64,000 nt of DNA from Craterostigma plantagineum (GCA_027422505.1 JAPQWV010000005.1:18456001-18520000); one strand, 5' to 3'. Positions 33,977 through 46,101 are shown, numbered from the stretch's first letter. Numbers and translations are program-made. Notes: generated from the letters alone by a model not told the origin.

Positions 33977-34972
33977 AAGAACGTTGAATTCCTTTTAGTT
34001 AGAAAGTTTTATTTCTTATTCTTAATCATTGTCATTCAAACTATTGCTTTTTCTATTGACAACATATTAACTTTATCTTTGCGTATTCTATTTATTCCTC
34101 ACGGCCCCCGAGAATACAGTTCTGGATCCGTCCCTGGTGCACTTTCACGGGTAAAAATTAGTTATGTAAGAATATAAATGTATTTGGCTATCGAAAAATC
34201 CCGACTTTCAGACCATTTAAACCCGTGCGAGCAGTGCAATAGCGTGCCAACTACGTAGATATAATATAAACGTAGTTCCTTTGAAGAATAACTGTAACAA
34301 TTTCTATCATAAAGTTTTGTTAATGAAAATTGTAACTTCAGAGCAGGGCCATGCAAATCCAAGAAACTAGCGCATTAGCATGCGAGCTACGCTAATATAA
34401 CAATTTTAAGGAAACAATAACGAATTTAACCATATATGTGAAAATGAAGTATCGTTATCTTCCAACTACTGCATGGGTGTTTTATTTAAGGAACTAATTT
34501 TTTGTTTATCTTCTTTGGATCTTGGCATTGATATAAATTGCTTTCTGTATTATTAGTTTTGTTCAATATGATAATTGATTTATATATTTTCCCTCATATT
34601 TTTTACAAACTTACAAGTACTATCATATCACGTTTTTAAGTGGTATTGGTACCTCATTTCCAAATATGTTGAGTGATATCTCTGTAAGCTAAAAATAACT
34701 TTTTTTCAATGTATTATGCACCAAAATATGTTTACGTACCTAAATTTGTAATATGATGTACGTTCAGTCAAACAGCTATCCATGCTATTAGGCACATACA
34801 CATAAAAAAAACACTAACAGTGGACTGATTAATGTTTTTTATACAGTTAGGTATTTAAGTTTGAACTCTCCAAAATTAATTTATATATCGGAACATGTTT
34901 AAAATTCTTTGTTCTGATAAAGTAAGTCAAAATATTTCTCTAAGTTGATAGATGGCATCGCGTCGCACCAAT
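33977..34972. other. AT-rich stretch, no gene seen
   Basis: Includes the probable right end of the hAT relic (about 34080-34136) and then plain AT-rich DNA. The open frames are short and unsupported. Confidence 0.5.
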
Positions 34973-34974
34973 AT

Positions 34975-35184
34975 AGGGGCATCTCCAACGGCACCTTAAA
35001 TCCAGCGTTAAACGCAACAATAGTGCTGGAAGAACTCCAATGTAGCCCCAAACGCTCTCCCAAGCATGGAGGAATGAACAGTGCAACGCCATAGGAGGTG
35101 GGCACTGTTCCTCCTCTCTCCATTTGTTTGTGTTTTTCAATTATAGATTTAATTAATTTCGGGTTTTAAGTAATTTGAGTGTTT
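34975..35184. mobile_element. Possible PIF/Harbinger-type MITE fragment
   Basis: 'ggggcatctccaacgg' near 34976 is typical of the GG-CATCTCCAAC terminus of these MITEs. The SIRE-like Copia element is inserted at 35190, and the MITE may continue after 43146 towards 43470, where 'attattggagtttgatgtta' could be its decayed other end. Confidence 0.35.
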
Positions 35185-35189
35185 TCATG

Positions 35190-35981
35190 TGTTAATGATG
35201 ACCAGCTCAATGTTGACGATAATGTTGGGACCACATTCAAGTCAACATTGTTGTCTGTGAATTGGTCAACCTTCGATTTTATCTTTCATGCCCAAAAACC
35301 GTTTAACCTATTTTTGTGGCTTTTGCTATTGATGTGCAGGACTTGGATATGGGCTGGAGTGGTTCAAAACCATGGGGAATGCGTGTGGATAAGCTAGAGT
35401 GGATTTTGGAAGGAGCTTACTAAAAATAGGAAGCTTGGAGCATAAGTTGAAGACCAAGTCACTTGGACTTATCCAAACTAACTTCCAACGGTCACAAACA
35501 TCTTAGTGGACGTTGTGGAGTTAGTGGACATTGCTAAGTCAGTTGTGAAGTCGCCCCAAAGTCGAAGACATATAAAAAGGGACTTCACTTCACCATTTGA
35601 AATACGGCGATCATACACGAGAATTTACGAGCGAACCTTGAGCGAGTTTGACCTATCACGAGTGTTCTTTTTAGCCTAGTATTTCTGTTTGCAAAAGGCG
35701 AAAGACTTTGTAGTTTGGTAGGATCATTTGATTCGTTTCTTTTCTAAGCTTGTTGTTTGTAATCCACATTCATTATAGTGGAATTTCGCCTTGAGGCACG
35801 CAGCAAGTTTTTACAACTTGATGCAAAATTTAAAGCTCGTGTCTATCGTCTTTCGTTACTAAGTACTCTACAATTTCCGATGTGCACTTAGTGTTGGTTT
35901 AGGTGTTACCTCAACATTAGTTCCAACATTTAGGTTGCAAGTTTACTACTTAGTATACATCCATACCGGGACCCCACTTCA
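35190..35981 (+). repeat. 5' LTR (792 bp), SIRE-like element
   Basis: Begins TGTTAATGATGACCAGCTCA and ends ACCCCACTTCA. It carries 'tataaaaagg' near 35572 as a possible TATA box. It includes an AATGTTGGGACCACATT variant of the dispersed 17-bp motif at 35221-35237. Confidence 0.95.
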
Positions 35982-35984
35982 AAG

Positions 35985-35996
35985 TGGTATCAGAGC
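35985..35996 (+). other. Primer binding site, initiator tRNA-Met type
   Basis: TGGTATCAGAGC, 3 bp after the LTR. Confidence 0.95.
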
Positions 35997-36034
35997 CTTC
36001 GCTTGACGTTTCTAAGAGTTCTCAATCCTCTACA

Positions 36035-36700
36035 ATGGATGTTTCAAGCTCAAACTATTTCGGCCAGGTTCCCGTGTTAGACGGATCCAACTACGCCTAT
36101 TGGAAACAATGCATCAAGTCGATCAATCCTCGTGCTTGGGACACTATTCTTAATGGATATTCTCCACCTAGATCTGCTCCAGACGCTGATGAGGAAGTCG
36201 TCGACAAGCCACACAGCGAATGGACACCTTTCGAAAGAACGGTAGCCGAGTTCAATGACAAAGCCCTTCATGCCAATTTCTCTTCGGTGGACATCTTTAT
36301 GTTCTGAATAATTCAGAACTGCACAACGGCTCAAAATGCGTAGGAGATGCTTCAACGGTACTGTGATGGAGATGTGAGCGTAAAAGAGACGAAACTTCCA
36401 CTCCACCATCTCGAGAATCTCAGAATGAAAGAAGACGAGGACATCACCACATTCTTTGGGAAGCTTCTGACCATTTCTAGCGAATGCGGAAGCTTGGGAG
36501 ACCTGATCTCAAATAAGGTACTAAACTCTAAAGCAATTTATTCTCTAACTGAAAAGTATAATATGAAGGTAGCCGCGGTCGAGGAAGTACACAATTTGGC
36601 CACGATGGATTTCAACTCCTTGATGAATATTATGAAGAACTACGGACCAACCTCGAAGTCCAAAAGAGAGCTTCTCGCGGCAAAAGCGTTGCTCTAGTCA
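36035..36700 (+). pseudogene. Copia gag pseudogene (UBN2 type)
   Basis: The ATG at 36035 opens MDVSSSNYFGQVPVLDGSNY, continuing with YWKQCIKSINPRAWDTI, the usual SIRE/UBN2 gag start. A stop occurs at about 36305. A second frame (36347-36697) continues with LENLRMKEDEDITTFFGKLL and MDFNSLMNIMKNYG. One nonsense/frameshift region separates the two. It encoded the capsid of the element; no longer functional. Confidence 0.88.
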
Positions 36701-37330
36701 GTCAGCCCTCTAAGTTTCAAACTGAGCATGACTCTGACGATGATGAGAATACGGCTATGCTCATGAAGAAATTCAAGAAGTTCATGAATAAGAATGTTGA
36801 ATCAAATGTTGCCCCAACATTCAAGAAAGACCAGAATGCTAAAGAACCGACCTTTGCTCCTCCGATCTTCAAACACAACCCAATGGAGAAAAAGAATATC
36901 AAAAGAGAATTTGTGCATTGCCATGCGTGCACGGTTGGGGCCATTTTGCCAACGAAGGTGCGAACACCCTTCGGAAGTGTGGGAAAGCACTTTGGGTCGA
37001 ACTTTTTGACGATGAAGATGAAGAACCGTGTGCAAAGGAGTCTAAGCAATCATCAGTAACCATTCAATCCTTCTCGGACAGCGAAGAAGACGAAGATCAT
37101 CATATCGCCTTCACTACGATAACTGATGTTGAGCCAACATTGGACTCAACATCTGAGAAATTTATTATTTCTGATTATGATGACTCAAATTGTGTTGATG
37201 GGTATTTGAGTTCTGATGATGCAGGTCTAGAAACTGACGTTCGCGATGAAGTCCAGACGAATGATGTTATCAAACTGCTATTGGCTGAGTATGCGAAGGA
37301 AAATGCAAAGTACACAGTAAAGAAGTTCGG
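36701..37330 (+). pseudogene. Gag C-terminus / linker remains
   Basis: A frame with Lys-rich KKFKKFMNKN and a decayed zinc knuckle (FVHCHACTVGAILPTK near 36909-36960), followed by an acidic frame (SDSEEDEDHH...) and LLAEYAKENAKYTVKKFG. This is where the protease, integrase and most of RT should begin; instead the frame runs into RT C-terminal sequence at about 37330. Confidence 0.7.
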
Positions 37331-38045
37331 GCTAGACACGACAAAGGTAATGAAAACTCCTATGGGTACACAAAAGGTTAGTAAAGATAATGTTGGACAT
37401 AATGTTGATCCAACATTATATCGTTCCATGATAGGCACTTTGTTATATCTTTCAGCGAGTAGACCCGATATTATGTACAGCATTTGTATGTGTGCTAGAT
37501 ATCGGTCTGAGCCTAAGGTTTCCCACTTAAATGCTGTTTAGCGTATACTTCCATATGTGAGTGGTTCGTGTAGCTTAGGGTTATGGTTCTCTAAGGATAC
37601 TAATACGAATCTTGTAGGCTGCATCGACGCTGATTGGGCAGGTGACGAGGATGCCCACAAGAGCACAATTGGCGGCTGTTTCTTCTTAGGTAAGAATTTA
37701 GTGGCATGGTATAGCAAAAAGCAGAATTGTGTGTCTTGATCTACAACTGAGTCTGAATATGTTGCAGCGGGTAGTTGCTGTACTCAGTTGATGTGGTTAA
37801 ATAGCATGTTGTGTAACTATGGTTTAGAATGCGAGTTTGTCCTGATGTATTGCGATAACCTTAGTGCCGTCAACATATCTAAGTATCCAATTCAGCATTC
37901 ACGCACGAAGCATATAGACATTAGGCACCACTTTATGAGAGATATGGTAGAGAAAGAATTAGTTTGCATTGAGCGTATAGACACGAAACATCAGTTAGCT
38001 AACATTTCACGAAAGCATTGGATTTCGAAAGGTTCTCGGACCTGA
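37331..38045 (+). pseudogene. RT end and RNase H pseudogene
   Basis: Reads KTPMGTQKVSKDN...YRSMIGTLLYLSASRPDI (end of Copia RT), then RNase H pieces GCIDADWAGDEDAHKSTIGG, VAWYSKKQNCVS and TESEYVAAGSCCTQLMWL, and MYCDNLSAVNISKYPIQHSR. The residues around DADWAG, E in TESEY and D in CDN are present, but at least two stops interrupt the frame. The KKQNCVS...AAGSCCTQ wording is typical of SIRE-type Copia. Confidence 0.9.
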
Positions 38046-38152
38046 AAAAGTACATAGGTTTGCATCAGTCTGTCTGAATGTTGGTCCAACATTTGGATTA
38101 ACATACCATATGTCGAACTTGATGGTTACTGTCACTAGTGCAGAAATGCACA

Positions 38153-38465
38153 TGGGCGACGGTTGTTATGGGTCATGGGCGACGGTTTCTAGGCGTCGCC
38201 CAGAGCCCCGTCGCCCATGTGCAGAGTTATGGGCGACGGTTTCAGAACCGTCGCCCAAATAGAAGCATGGGCGACGGTTCTTAGCCTGGAACCGTCACCC
38301 ATGATTCATGCAGAGAAGCACATGGGCGCGGTTCTTTCCAAGGAACCCATTCTTATTATTTTTTTTAATATGGTTTGGGCGACGGTTCTTAGCCAGAAAC
38401 CGTCACCCATACTTATTTTTTTTAATATGATTTTGGGCGAAGGTTCTTAGCAAGGAACCGTCAAC
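38153..38465. repeat. Left subterminal repeat array of the CACTA element
   Basis: At least nine copies of (T)GGGCGACGGTT or its complement AACCGTCGCCCA, often as inverted pairs a few bases apart. The matching right array is at about 40115-40880, where the first base varies (AGGCGACGG). Confidence 0.92.
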
Positions 38466-40383
38466 CATGCTTATTTTTTTTTATTTTTTTTTCAATTTTT
38501 CTATGCCCCAACAATCAATTCAATACAACCAAACAAATCAAAAATCAATCCCCAACAATCAATCCTCAAACAATAACTAATAATCCTCAATAAAGATCAA
38601 CAATTATGTTAGGTCGTGATTTATCAACTCTATAATCCTAGACTCGAATTCATAAGTTTGCGATCAGAATTGTTCAATTTTACCTCACGATTGAAAACTT
38701 ACTCTTGAGAGCTCGAGAGAGAATTTCGTCTAGTGTGAGAAGATTTCTTGTGTTTCTCTGTAGAAATTGAATTGCAAGCCTTTTGGATCAATTTTCTAAA
38801 TCTTCTAATTAATCACAATGTTAGTACATCTATTTATACCAAACATACTTGGTATAAAGAGCAAGTAAGTCCTAAACTAAGGACAAATACAATAAAAGCC
38901 CCAATCTACGAAGACAGCTAATTAAATCAAAGCACAACTAGAAATAGTATTCTACAAATTACATCATTCAACAATTATATCATAAAATATATACAAACAT
39001 ATTAACGCAAAAGTTTTACATAAAAAAGGCCTCGTAAAATGCTCCGTCTACAACTCCCGAACTTCGTTGAGCGATTCGTCGCCGTAAGAGCCTTCTAGCA
39101 TCTATAACAATAAACAAGAGGACAATATTAATTAAAACATATTAAAATTGTATTAAAATTGAAATTTAAGGAAGACGATGGTTGTAAAGGTTCAATACCG
39201 TTAGCAAGTTACACCTATCACCTCCGACACAAGAATACCGTACATGTATCACATAACGTAGTAGCCATTCAACGTTTCCTCCTAATGAGAAAACCTTTAA
39301 CGGTTATCTAAGCTTAAAAACCGCAAGTAAATTCACATAGACAAAGGCGGGTTTGAAAACTTACGTAATTGGCCGGAGAAAATTTTCAAGAAGCGCGGGC
39401 GTAGCTGTACCCAAAGTCGGCCACAAATAGCCCGGATTCTCCAAATTCACCAAAGTTCCAAAACCTAATTTTTTCGCAAAAATTAAGTTCAATATCAGCC
39501 TCAAATAGAATATAACAAGGGACTAAGCCAAAATTATGGACGGAATACCCAAAATTTCGAAGGAGAGATAGATGAAAAGCTTCAATGTTCGAAGATTTCA
39601 AGCCATTAGTCGCGAAATAAAATGAGCGAAAATGGTTAGGAGAGATCTTACCGTGTTGTCGTAGCCCAGAATCGTCGGAAAACAATCGTGGTCGCCGGAA
39701 AAAAATTGCCAAGAGAGGAGAGGTCGCGGCCAAATTCGACCCAAAATTCCTAAATTGTCCAAACTTTACCCAAAACCTAATTTTCGCATAGATCAAGCTC
39801 AACATCAACCTTAGATCAAATATAACACAAGAATAAGTTATGAAATCGCATAAATCAAGCTCGAAAAAACCCGATTATTCGAAACCTAAATTTTCGCATA
39901 ACTACGAATTTCGAAAATTTCAAGACGTAAATCGCGAAACACAAAGAGGAAAATTGATTAATGGACTTCTTACTATGTTCTCCAAGCTCGGAAACGTCGG
40001 AAAATGATCGATATTTGCCGGATATCTGCCTAAGAGAGTCGCGATTACTTTTTTTTTTTTATGTTCGGTCGAATTTTTGTTAATTGGGGGAAGGAGATGG
40101 GAATTTAAGGAGTCATGGGCGACGGTTGTTATCCCAATTTTACGTAACCGTCGCCGAAACGACCTAAATATTTTTTAAATTATGGGCGACAGTTTCTAGA
40201 AACAACAGTCGTCCATACTTCAACTTTCTTTTTTTTTTTAAATATGCAGAAATAGGCGACGGTTTTTATTGTGCAACCGTCGCCCAAGCTAATTAAAAAT
40301 ATACCACGTTGCATAAGCACCAAAAGTCCGAACAGTAGTTGCAAGTTGCAACTACACGCAATCAATTAAAATATGTAAATATT

Positions 40384-40402
40384 ATATATATATATATATA
40401 TG
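40384..40402. repeat. (TA)n microsatellite
   Basis: Short TA run in the right half of the CACTA element. Confidence 0.85.
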
Positions 40403-41871
40403 TATATGTATATGTCGTGGTTAGTCAATAGTCACCATATCTTGTCCAATTATGAGTCTGTGTGTCCCTATTAATCTCGACCCTTCAACCCTTTCAATTT
40501 TTTTTTTAAATTTTAAAGATAGGCGACGGTTTTAAGAAAGCAACCGTCGCCAATACTTTAACTTATTAAAAAAAATTCCGAAAATTCCCAAAACGTAGAT
40601 TTAAAAAAATTAAAAGCCTTGGGCCACGGTTTTTTCATATCAGTTTAGCAACCGTCGCCCAAGTTCATATTTTAAAAATAAAACAAAATAAAAAAGTTTA
40701 TAGGCGACGGTTTTTAGTTAGCAAACCATCGCCGGAGGCATTCGACTACTATAGGCGACGGTTGTGGACTGGAAACCGTCGCCTATGATTCCCAAAAGAT
40801 AAAAAAAATTACGAAAGTGCCACCGCGTCTCCTATAGGCGACAGTTTTTGAGAAACCGTCGCGGAAAATACCGTCGCCTATAACTCATTTTCTACTAGTT
40901 GTTTTGATATTTGATTTAATATTCTTCTCTGTTATTCTATGAAATAACCCAATCCTACTTGACCGTTTTCTGAAATGACCCAATCCCATGCATAAAGCCT
41001 GCTCATAAACCTTTTTCAAGATATAGGTTTTGGTAATAAGTATCCCTAGGTACACGGCATTCGTGGTGACGATTTATTCTTTGCGACAAAAAGCCAAACC
41101 TTGATGCTTAGGGAATAAGGGCAGTGCACAATAAATCAGATCAAAAACTATGGTGAAAGGGCAGAAAATGAAAGTAAACTGAGTTGAGAGGGTCGGGCAG
41201 AAAAGTCTAGGATTTCAGAGTAAGAATGTTGAGTCTTATGTTGCGGCAACATGTGTAACTATCAGTTTGATCATGCTATATTCTGTGTGCTTTGGTTTAT
41301 TTGCATTAGCTTTTAGGTTTGCATGTGTCAGTTTCGTGTGTCTAGTTTAGATATGTCTCAGAATTGCATTAGAATTCCTCGAAGAACAGCTTGTTACGCT
41401 TGTCTCATATGCTCATCAATGTTGCCTGATCGGTAAGTATCGCTTGCTTCTACTTTGATTTTTGACTTGGTATTTTTCACTAAATCATGACGTGCTCCTT
41501 ATTTTTCGTGTGTGTTAATACCATATACTATAATTAGCTCCACTTTTAATTAGACAGGTTGCTCTCATTTCGAAGATATCTTATATTAGCTGTTTAATAT
41601 TAGTTAGGGTCCAACGATTATTTTTTTCTCAGTCCCATTTACTCCATGTTGTATTACGACTACTGAGCTAACCGTTTTCTTTTTACCATTGGATCTCTCG
41701 CTCTATTTCCACTTGGCTTGGCTCGATCTGAAAGCATGTCACGAAACCCTAACTGCATAATTAGCGCTTGCTCTCTGAAATTTATCTATGCTCTTCTAGC
41801 ATCCTGATAATATTGAGGGTTACCCATTCTGTTCTCATATCAATTTCTTGAATTTTAGTCTTGATTTAATC

Positions 41872-42141
41872 ATGTCGAACTCACCTGTGAATGAGACGCA
41901 GAATGTTGACCCAACATTCGGAGAAATTGCATACGACGCTGAAGGAGAAATTGGTTGGAGCATTCGTTCTTCCCAAAAACGGGAGATGCAGAAGCTGAAG
42001 GAGAGGTCAAACAAACAGGGGGAGTTCAAGGAGCTGGAATTGCGGAGCAGAATGAAGACTCGACGAATCCAAGTTTATAGATTTTTTTTGGTTTTTGACT
42101 TTGTGCATGCTTGCGTTTATCTTCGTATTTTGCATGCCTGA
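41872..42141 (+). pseudogene. Short post-pol open frame of the SIRE-like element
   Basis: An 89-codon frame starting MSNSPVNETQNVDPTFGE, rich in Glu, Lys and Arg. SIRE-lineage elements often carry an extra ORF after pol (sometimes called env-like), and position and strand fit a truncated version. No membrane segment or signal peptide is visible, so I do not assign a function. It contains one copy of the dispersed 17-bp motif, read as NVDPTF. Confidence 0.45.
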
Positions 42142-42354
42142 TTTGTCTTGCCTGCTTGCGTATCACTTTTTATTTTTTGCAGATGTTTATTTCAGACCTC
42201 GAAGTGGCTATGTTGAATAGTTTAATGACTATTCTGTTTTACGCTCTAACCATATTTGTTTAGTTTGTGGTTGAGTATATTTTGCCTTCAGGGGGAGTTT
42301 TGCTACTTCTAACTTCTGCAACGGTTTTGGGAAGAAAGATAAAAAGGGGAAAAT

Positions 42355-43141
42355 TGTTAATGTTGACCAGTTCAATGTTGACGACAATGTTGGGACCACA
42401 TTCAAGTATACATTGCTGTCTGTGAATTGGTCAACCTTCGATTTTATCTTTCATGCCCAAAAACCGTTTAACCTATTTTTGTGGCTTTTGCTATAGATGT
42501 GCAGGACTTGGATATGGGCTGGAATGGTTCAAAACCGTGGGGAATGCGTGTGGATAAGCTAGAGCTAATTTTGGAAGGAGCTTACCATAAATAGGAAGCT
42601 TGGAGCATAAGTTGAAGACCAAGTCACTTGGACTTATCCAAACTAACTTCCAACGGTCACAAACATCTTAGTGGACGTTGTGGAGTTAGTGGATATTGTT
42701 AAGTCAGTTGTGAAGTCGCCCCAAAGTCGAAGACATATAAAAAGGTACTTCACTTCACCGTTTGAACTACGGCGATCATACACGAGAATTTACGAGCGAA
42801 CCTTGGGCGAGTTCGAGCTATCTCGAGTGTTCCTATCCTAGTATTTCTATTTGCATAAGTCGAAAGACTTTGTAGTTTGGTAGGATCACTTGATTTGTTT
42901 CTTTTCTAGGCTTGTTTTTTATAGTCCATTCATTATAGTGGAATTTCACCTTGAGGCACGCAGCAAGTTTTTACAACTTGCTGCAAAATTTAAAGCTCGT
43001 GTCTATCGTCTTTCGTTACTAAGTAATCTACAATTTCCGTTGTGCACTTAGTGTTGGTTTAGGTGTTACCTCAACATTAGTTTCAACATTTAGGTTACAA
43101 GTTTACTACTTAGTGTACATCCATACACGGACCCCACTTCA
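42355..43141 (+). repeat. 3' LTR (787 bp), SIRE-like element
   Basis: Begins TGTTAATGTTGACCAGTTCA and ends ACCCCACTTCA, followed by the TCATG duplication. It is collinear with the 5' LTR with scattered substitutions and small indels. Confidence 0.95.
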
Positions 43142-43146
43142 TCATG

Positions 43147-43830
43147 GATTTGTTTTGCTGGAATGGTAGGAGTAGGAGGAAGACGATGAATAGTGTGAGG
43201 AGAGAGAAGTTGGTTTTTATTTATTTAGAAAAAAAACATTAAATTGATTAATTTTAAATAATTCAAATGCCCTATAAAATATTGTAAAAAAATTAATAAA
43301 TATTTTTTTATAAAATTAGTAAATTGCAGTTAATACTATATGTTTAGATAATTTAATTATATAAAATAGTTTTTTTTCAAAGATATATTAAAATTTAAAT
43401 TATATTGATGTTATTATGTATTGAGTGAAATATAGGGGAAATTATTGGAGTTTGATGTTACTAATCAAACTCGCTATATAAAGAAATTGCATTGTAGCAA
43501 CTTTATATATAGATGAATGATTGGATATTTTGTAAGTTTTTTATTGTATCATAAATGGTATATGAATTAAGGAATATGGTGGCGATGTTGCAAATACTTG
43601 AAAGGATTTTGTTATAATTTCGGTTTACCTAATTTCAATGTTGTGCTAGTCTGTTATTCTTATTAAAATTTAACGTCTTAAATTACTTTATCATCGATTT
43701 CTTGTTTATCAGTATAATTAATATATGTCGGTTTTACTTTATATTAATGCGCAAAATCTTCAGGTTTATACATGCCTCACGGCCACAAGTTGATAGCATG
43801 GCCGGATATTGGGGCTGTGCTTCCAGGCTT
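43147..43830. other. AT-rich spacer, no gene seen
   Basis: Plain AT-rich DNA. The first ~320 bp may be the right part of the MITE split by the SIRE-like element. Open frames are unsupported. Confidence 0.4.
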
Positions 43831-43835
43831 ACAGC

Positions 43836-44305
43836 TAGGATTGCAAAAGAATCGAATATTTTCGATTCGATTCGATTCGGAATATTCGTATTCGAATTCG
43901 AATATTCGAATATCGAATACGAATACGAATAGTTTTTTCGATTCGAATAGTTACCAAATACGAATACGAATATATCGTTATTCGATTCGTTTTGAATTAT
44001 ATAGAATAATATATTATATACATGTATTATGCATAATTATATGAATATGTCGTTATTCGATTCGTTTGGAATTATATAGAATAAATATCGATTCGTTTAG
44101 AATTGTGCATAATTAACAGGTATTATTTTGAAAAAAAAATAAAAAAAATTCGAATATTCGAATATTCGCGAATCATTTCGAATATCATTATCGAATCGAT
44201 TTCACGATTCGTCACGAGTCGAATACCGAATACGAATATCAGATAAAATTAACGAATTCGAATAACAAATGCAAATATTCGATTCGGTTCGGTTCGTTTG
44301 CAAAC
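43836..44305. mobile_element. hAT-like MITE rich in CGAATATTCG
   Basis: The left end 'taggattgcaaaagaatcgaa' and right end 'ttcggttcgtttgcaaac' are imperfect inverted repeats, typical of a plant hAT MITE group whose ends read TTTGCAAACGAACCGAA. The body is a string of CGAATAC/GTATTCG and CGAATATTCG units in both orientations. I could not settle the 8-bp target duplication. Confidence 0.6.
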
Positions 44306-44312
44306 AGCACAA

Positions 44313-44364
44313 GGCCACCAATATTTTGGGCCACCAATATTTTGGGCCACCAATATTTTGGGCC
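44313..44364 (+). repeat. 16-bp tandem repeat x3
   Basis: Three exact copies of GGCCACCAATATTTTG. A related phrase occurs at about 48579-48610, on the far side of the Mutator-like element. Confidence 0.95.
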
Positions 44365-44833
44365 CATATACATATATTTAGTTTTTTATTTTAGTTCAAA
44401 TAATGCATTTTAAATTGAAAATTAAGAAAATATGGTTACTTTTAAAAAATTTAACAAAATCGAGCGAAAAGCCAGGAATGAACGCGACGTTGCGTCCAAT
44501 GGACGCGACGACATGGGTAATAGCCGCGACGGCCTCATCGGCCCAATTGAAAGATGGGATTGGGCTGAATGGGCCTACTTCGCATATAATAATAGCAATG
44601 TGGCGTTTAACGCATGCGACGACGTGACAACACCTTCACGTGCCCACTGACGAAGTCGACTCAAAATCGATGTGACAGTACATTCACGCGTTGTCTGTAA
44701 TAATTCTAATCGTCGCGGGTACATATTCTTGATCGTGATGGATGCGACGTCGTGTTTATTAAGCATGACGAAATCCATTATTTAAACCCTCCATCTTAGC
44801 GTTATATTTCATGAAACTCGTAGATATTCAATA

Positions 44834-45703
44834 TGGTGTCCAGAAAAATTCAAGTAGGTGTCCATTTTGGCGGTGAAATCGTACACGAATGAAACACCAT
44901 TCGATAGTCTTCAATCCATCGGTTATCGACGAATTCATCGCGAAACCAATTTCGATCAATTTCTTAGTATGTTGTACGGCATGGCTTTCGTCGACAGTGT
45001 TGCCGACGAATACACGAATCCCGCACCGACTTATTCATTTCCTAACATTACATCAGATACTCAAGGGTTAACAAATATTTCGTTCGACGCCCCTCACGAA
45101 GATATACCTTCGAGTAGATGTTGTGTTCCTACTAGTTCGACGGTGGCGCAACCTGAGATCGTTCATGAAGCCGTGCAAGATAGTGACGTCAGGGACTCTG
45201 AAGCTGATGATGAGGGTGGTGCACTAGGCGATCTTCCAGATCCTGCAGAAGACGGAGCTGATAATAACGATGGACCAACTACTTATATTGCAAAACAGAA
45301 CCAGAAGAGACCCGAGCATTGTACCAGTCGGTGCCGTTTAATACCACTTATCAAATGGCTCTCCCAGAAGTTGACGAAACTGGTGGTGATTTTTACGATA
45401 GGGACGACCCCCATTTTTCGTAGATATGACTTTTAATAGCAAAGATAATTTGAAATAAGCTGTTAACGATTACCATTTGAGGGTTTCTAGACGTGAGTAC
45501 CACGTTACTGAAAGTAATAGAATCGCATGGAGCGTGACATGCAACCACAACGACGACTGTAATTGGAGATTGCGAGCAGTCTTCAAATCGAGAAGTGGTT
45601 TTTGGAAGGTAACGAGATATGTCGTGAAAGCTTACCCACACAACACTTTCCAAACCCCTAACAGTCAAAGGAGCGTCCATGGCACCATCCAAATTGGATA
45701 GTA
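44834..45703 (+). pseudogene. MuDR-type transposase, N-terminal fragment
   Basis: Starts MVSRKIQVGVHFGGEIVHE (44834), then shifts frame into an acidic 192-codon frame (44858-45436), as seen between the start and the first domain of many MULE transposases. From 45430 the MuDR DNA-binding domain is clear: TFNSKDNLK, then VTCNHNDDCNWRLRA and VVKAYPHNTF, although the conserved HtC cysteine is changed. The catalytic DDE domain and the zinc knuckle are absent. Stops and shifts make it a pseudogene. Confidence 0.8.
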
Positions 45704-46101
45704 CATCGTTACAACGATGACTATTTTGAAATATCAACAATGATCGATCGATTGGATCGTAATTCGTTCGTATCCATCCTAAATCAAAATGTTTACAAGT
45801 CACTATCACCACAAATGCAACAAACAAACACAATATCAATGCATATGCATCACGTATCGAAAACTCGAATCAATCAAACTAAAACCCATAAATCCGAAAT
45901 TAGGGTTCAATATTGGGGAATTTCCTAAATCGAATCAAATATCCAAAATTGACGTGTTATATCAATCTAATAAGTAACCCACGGTATCTATAGCGCACAT
46001 TGTACCAAGAACACAAATTTAAAGAACATAGAAAATCAAAATTTTAGCAAATTTCATACCAAAATCGAAGATGACAAGGAAGAAGGAAGATAGGCCGTGT
46101 T

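Larger units (their letters stand above)
38133..40899. mobile_element. Non-autonomous CACTA (En/Spm) element
   Basis: The left end CACTAGTGCAGAAATGCAC and the right end (read inward ACTAGTAGAAAATGAGTTAT) are CACTA-type termini; the outermost C of the right end is lost. Flanking TGT (38130-38132 and 40900-40902) is the expected 3-bp duplication. Both subterminal regions (38153-38465 and about 40115-40880) hold many GGGCGACGGTT / AACCGTCGCCC repeats in both orientations, the kind of array that CACTA transposase binds. The interior (38500-40050) has no transposase frame I can support; the 140-codon minus-strand frame at 39386-39808 matches nothing I know. It sits after the RNase H of the SIRE-like element. 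Confidence 0.92.
36805..41918 (+). repeat. Dispersed 17-bp near-palindrome AATGTTGnnCCAACATT
   Basis: Copies at 36805-36821 (centre CC), 37125-37141 (first base G, centre AG), 37401-37417 (AT), 38077-38093 (GT, an exact palindrome about its central base) and 41902-41918 (AC). A variant AATGTTGGGACCACATT lies in each LTR (35221-35237 and near 42383). Related half-sites are common nearby (e.g. 36793, 37389, 41224). Three copies lie in gag/pol remains, one after the pol stop and one in the post-pol frame. Confidence 0.9.
35190..43141 (+). mobile_element. SIRE-like Ty1/Copia element, internally deleted, hosting a CACTA element
   Basis: LTRs at 35190-35981 and 42355-43141, with a perfect 5-bp target duplication TCATG (35185-35189 and 43142-43146). 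Priming site TGGTATCAGAGC at 35985-35996; polypurine tract AAAAGGGGAAAA before 42355. Coding remains are gag, then directly the end of RT and RNase H; protease, integrase and most of RT are gone. A long region after pol with a small open frame recalls the post-pol (env-like) region of the SIRE lineage. The LTRs differ at several percent of sites, so this is an older insertion than the one next to RAD54. Confidence 0.93.

Noticed and set aside
38153..40880. CRISPR-like regular repeats
   Set aside because: The GGGCGACGGTT repeats are inverted, unevenly spaced and bounded by CACTA termini; the genome is a plant.
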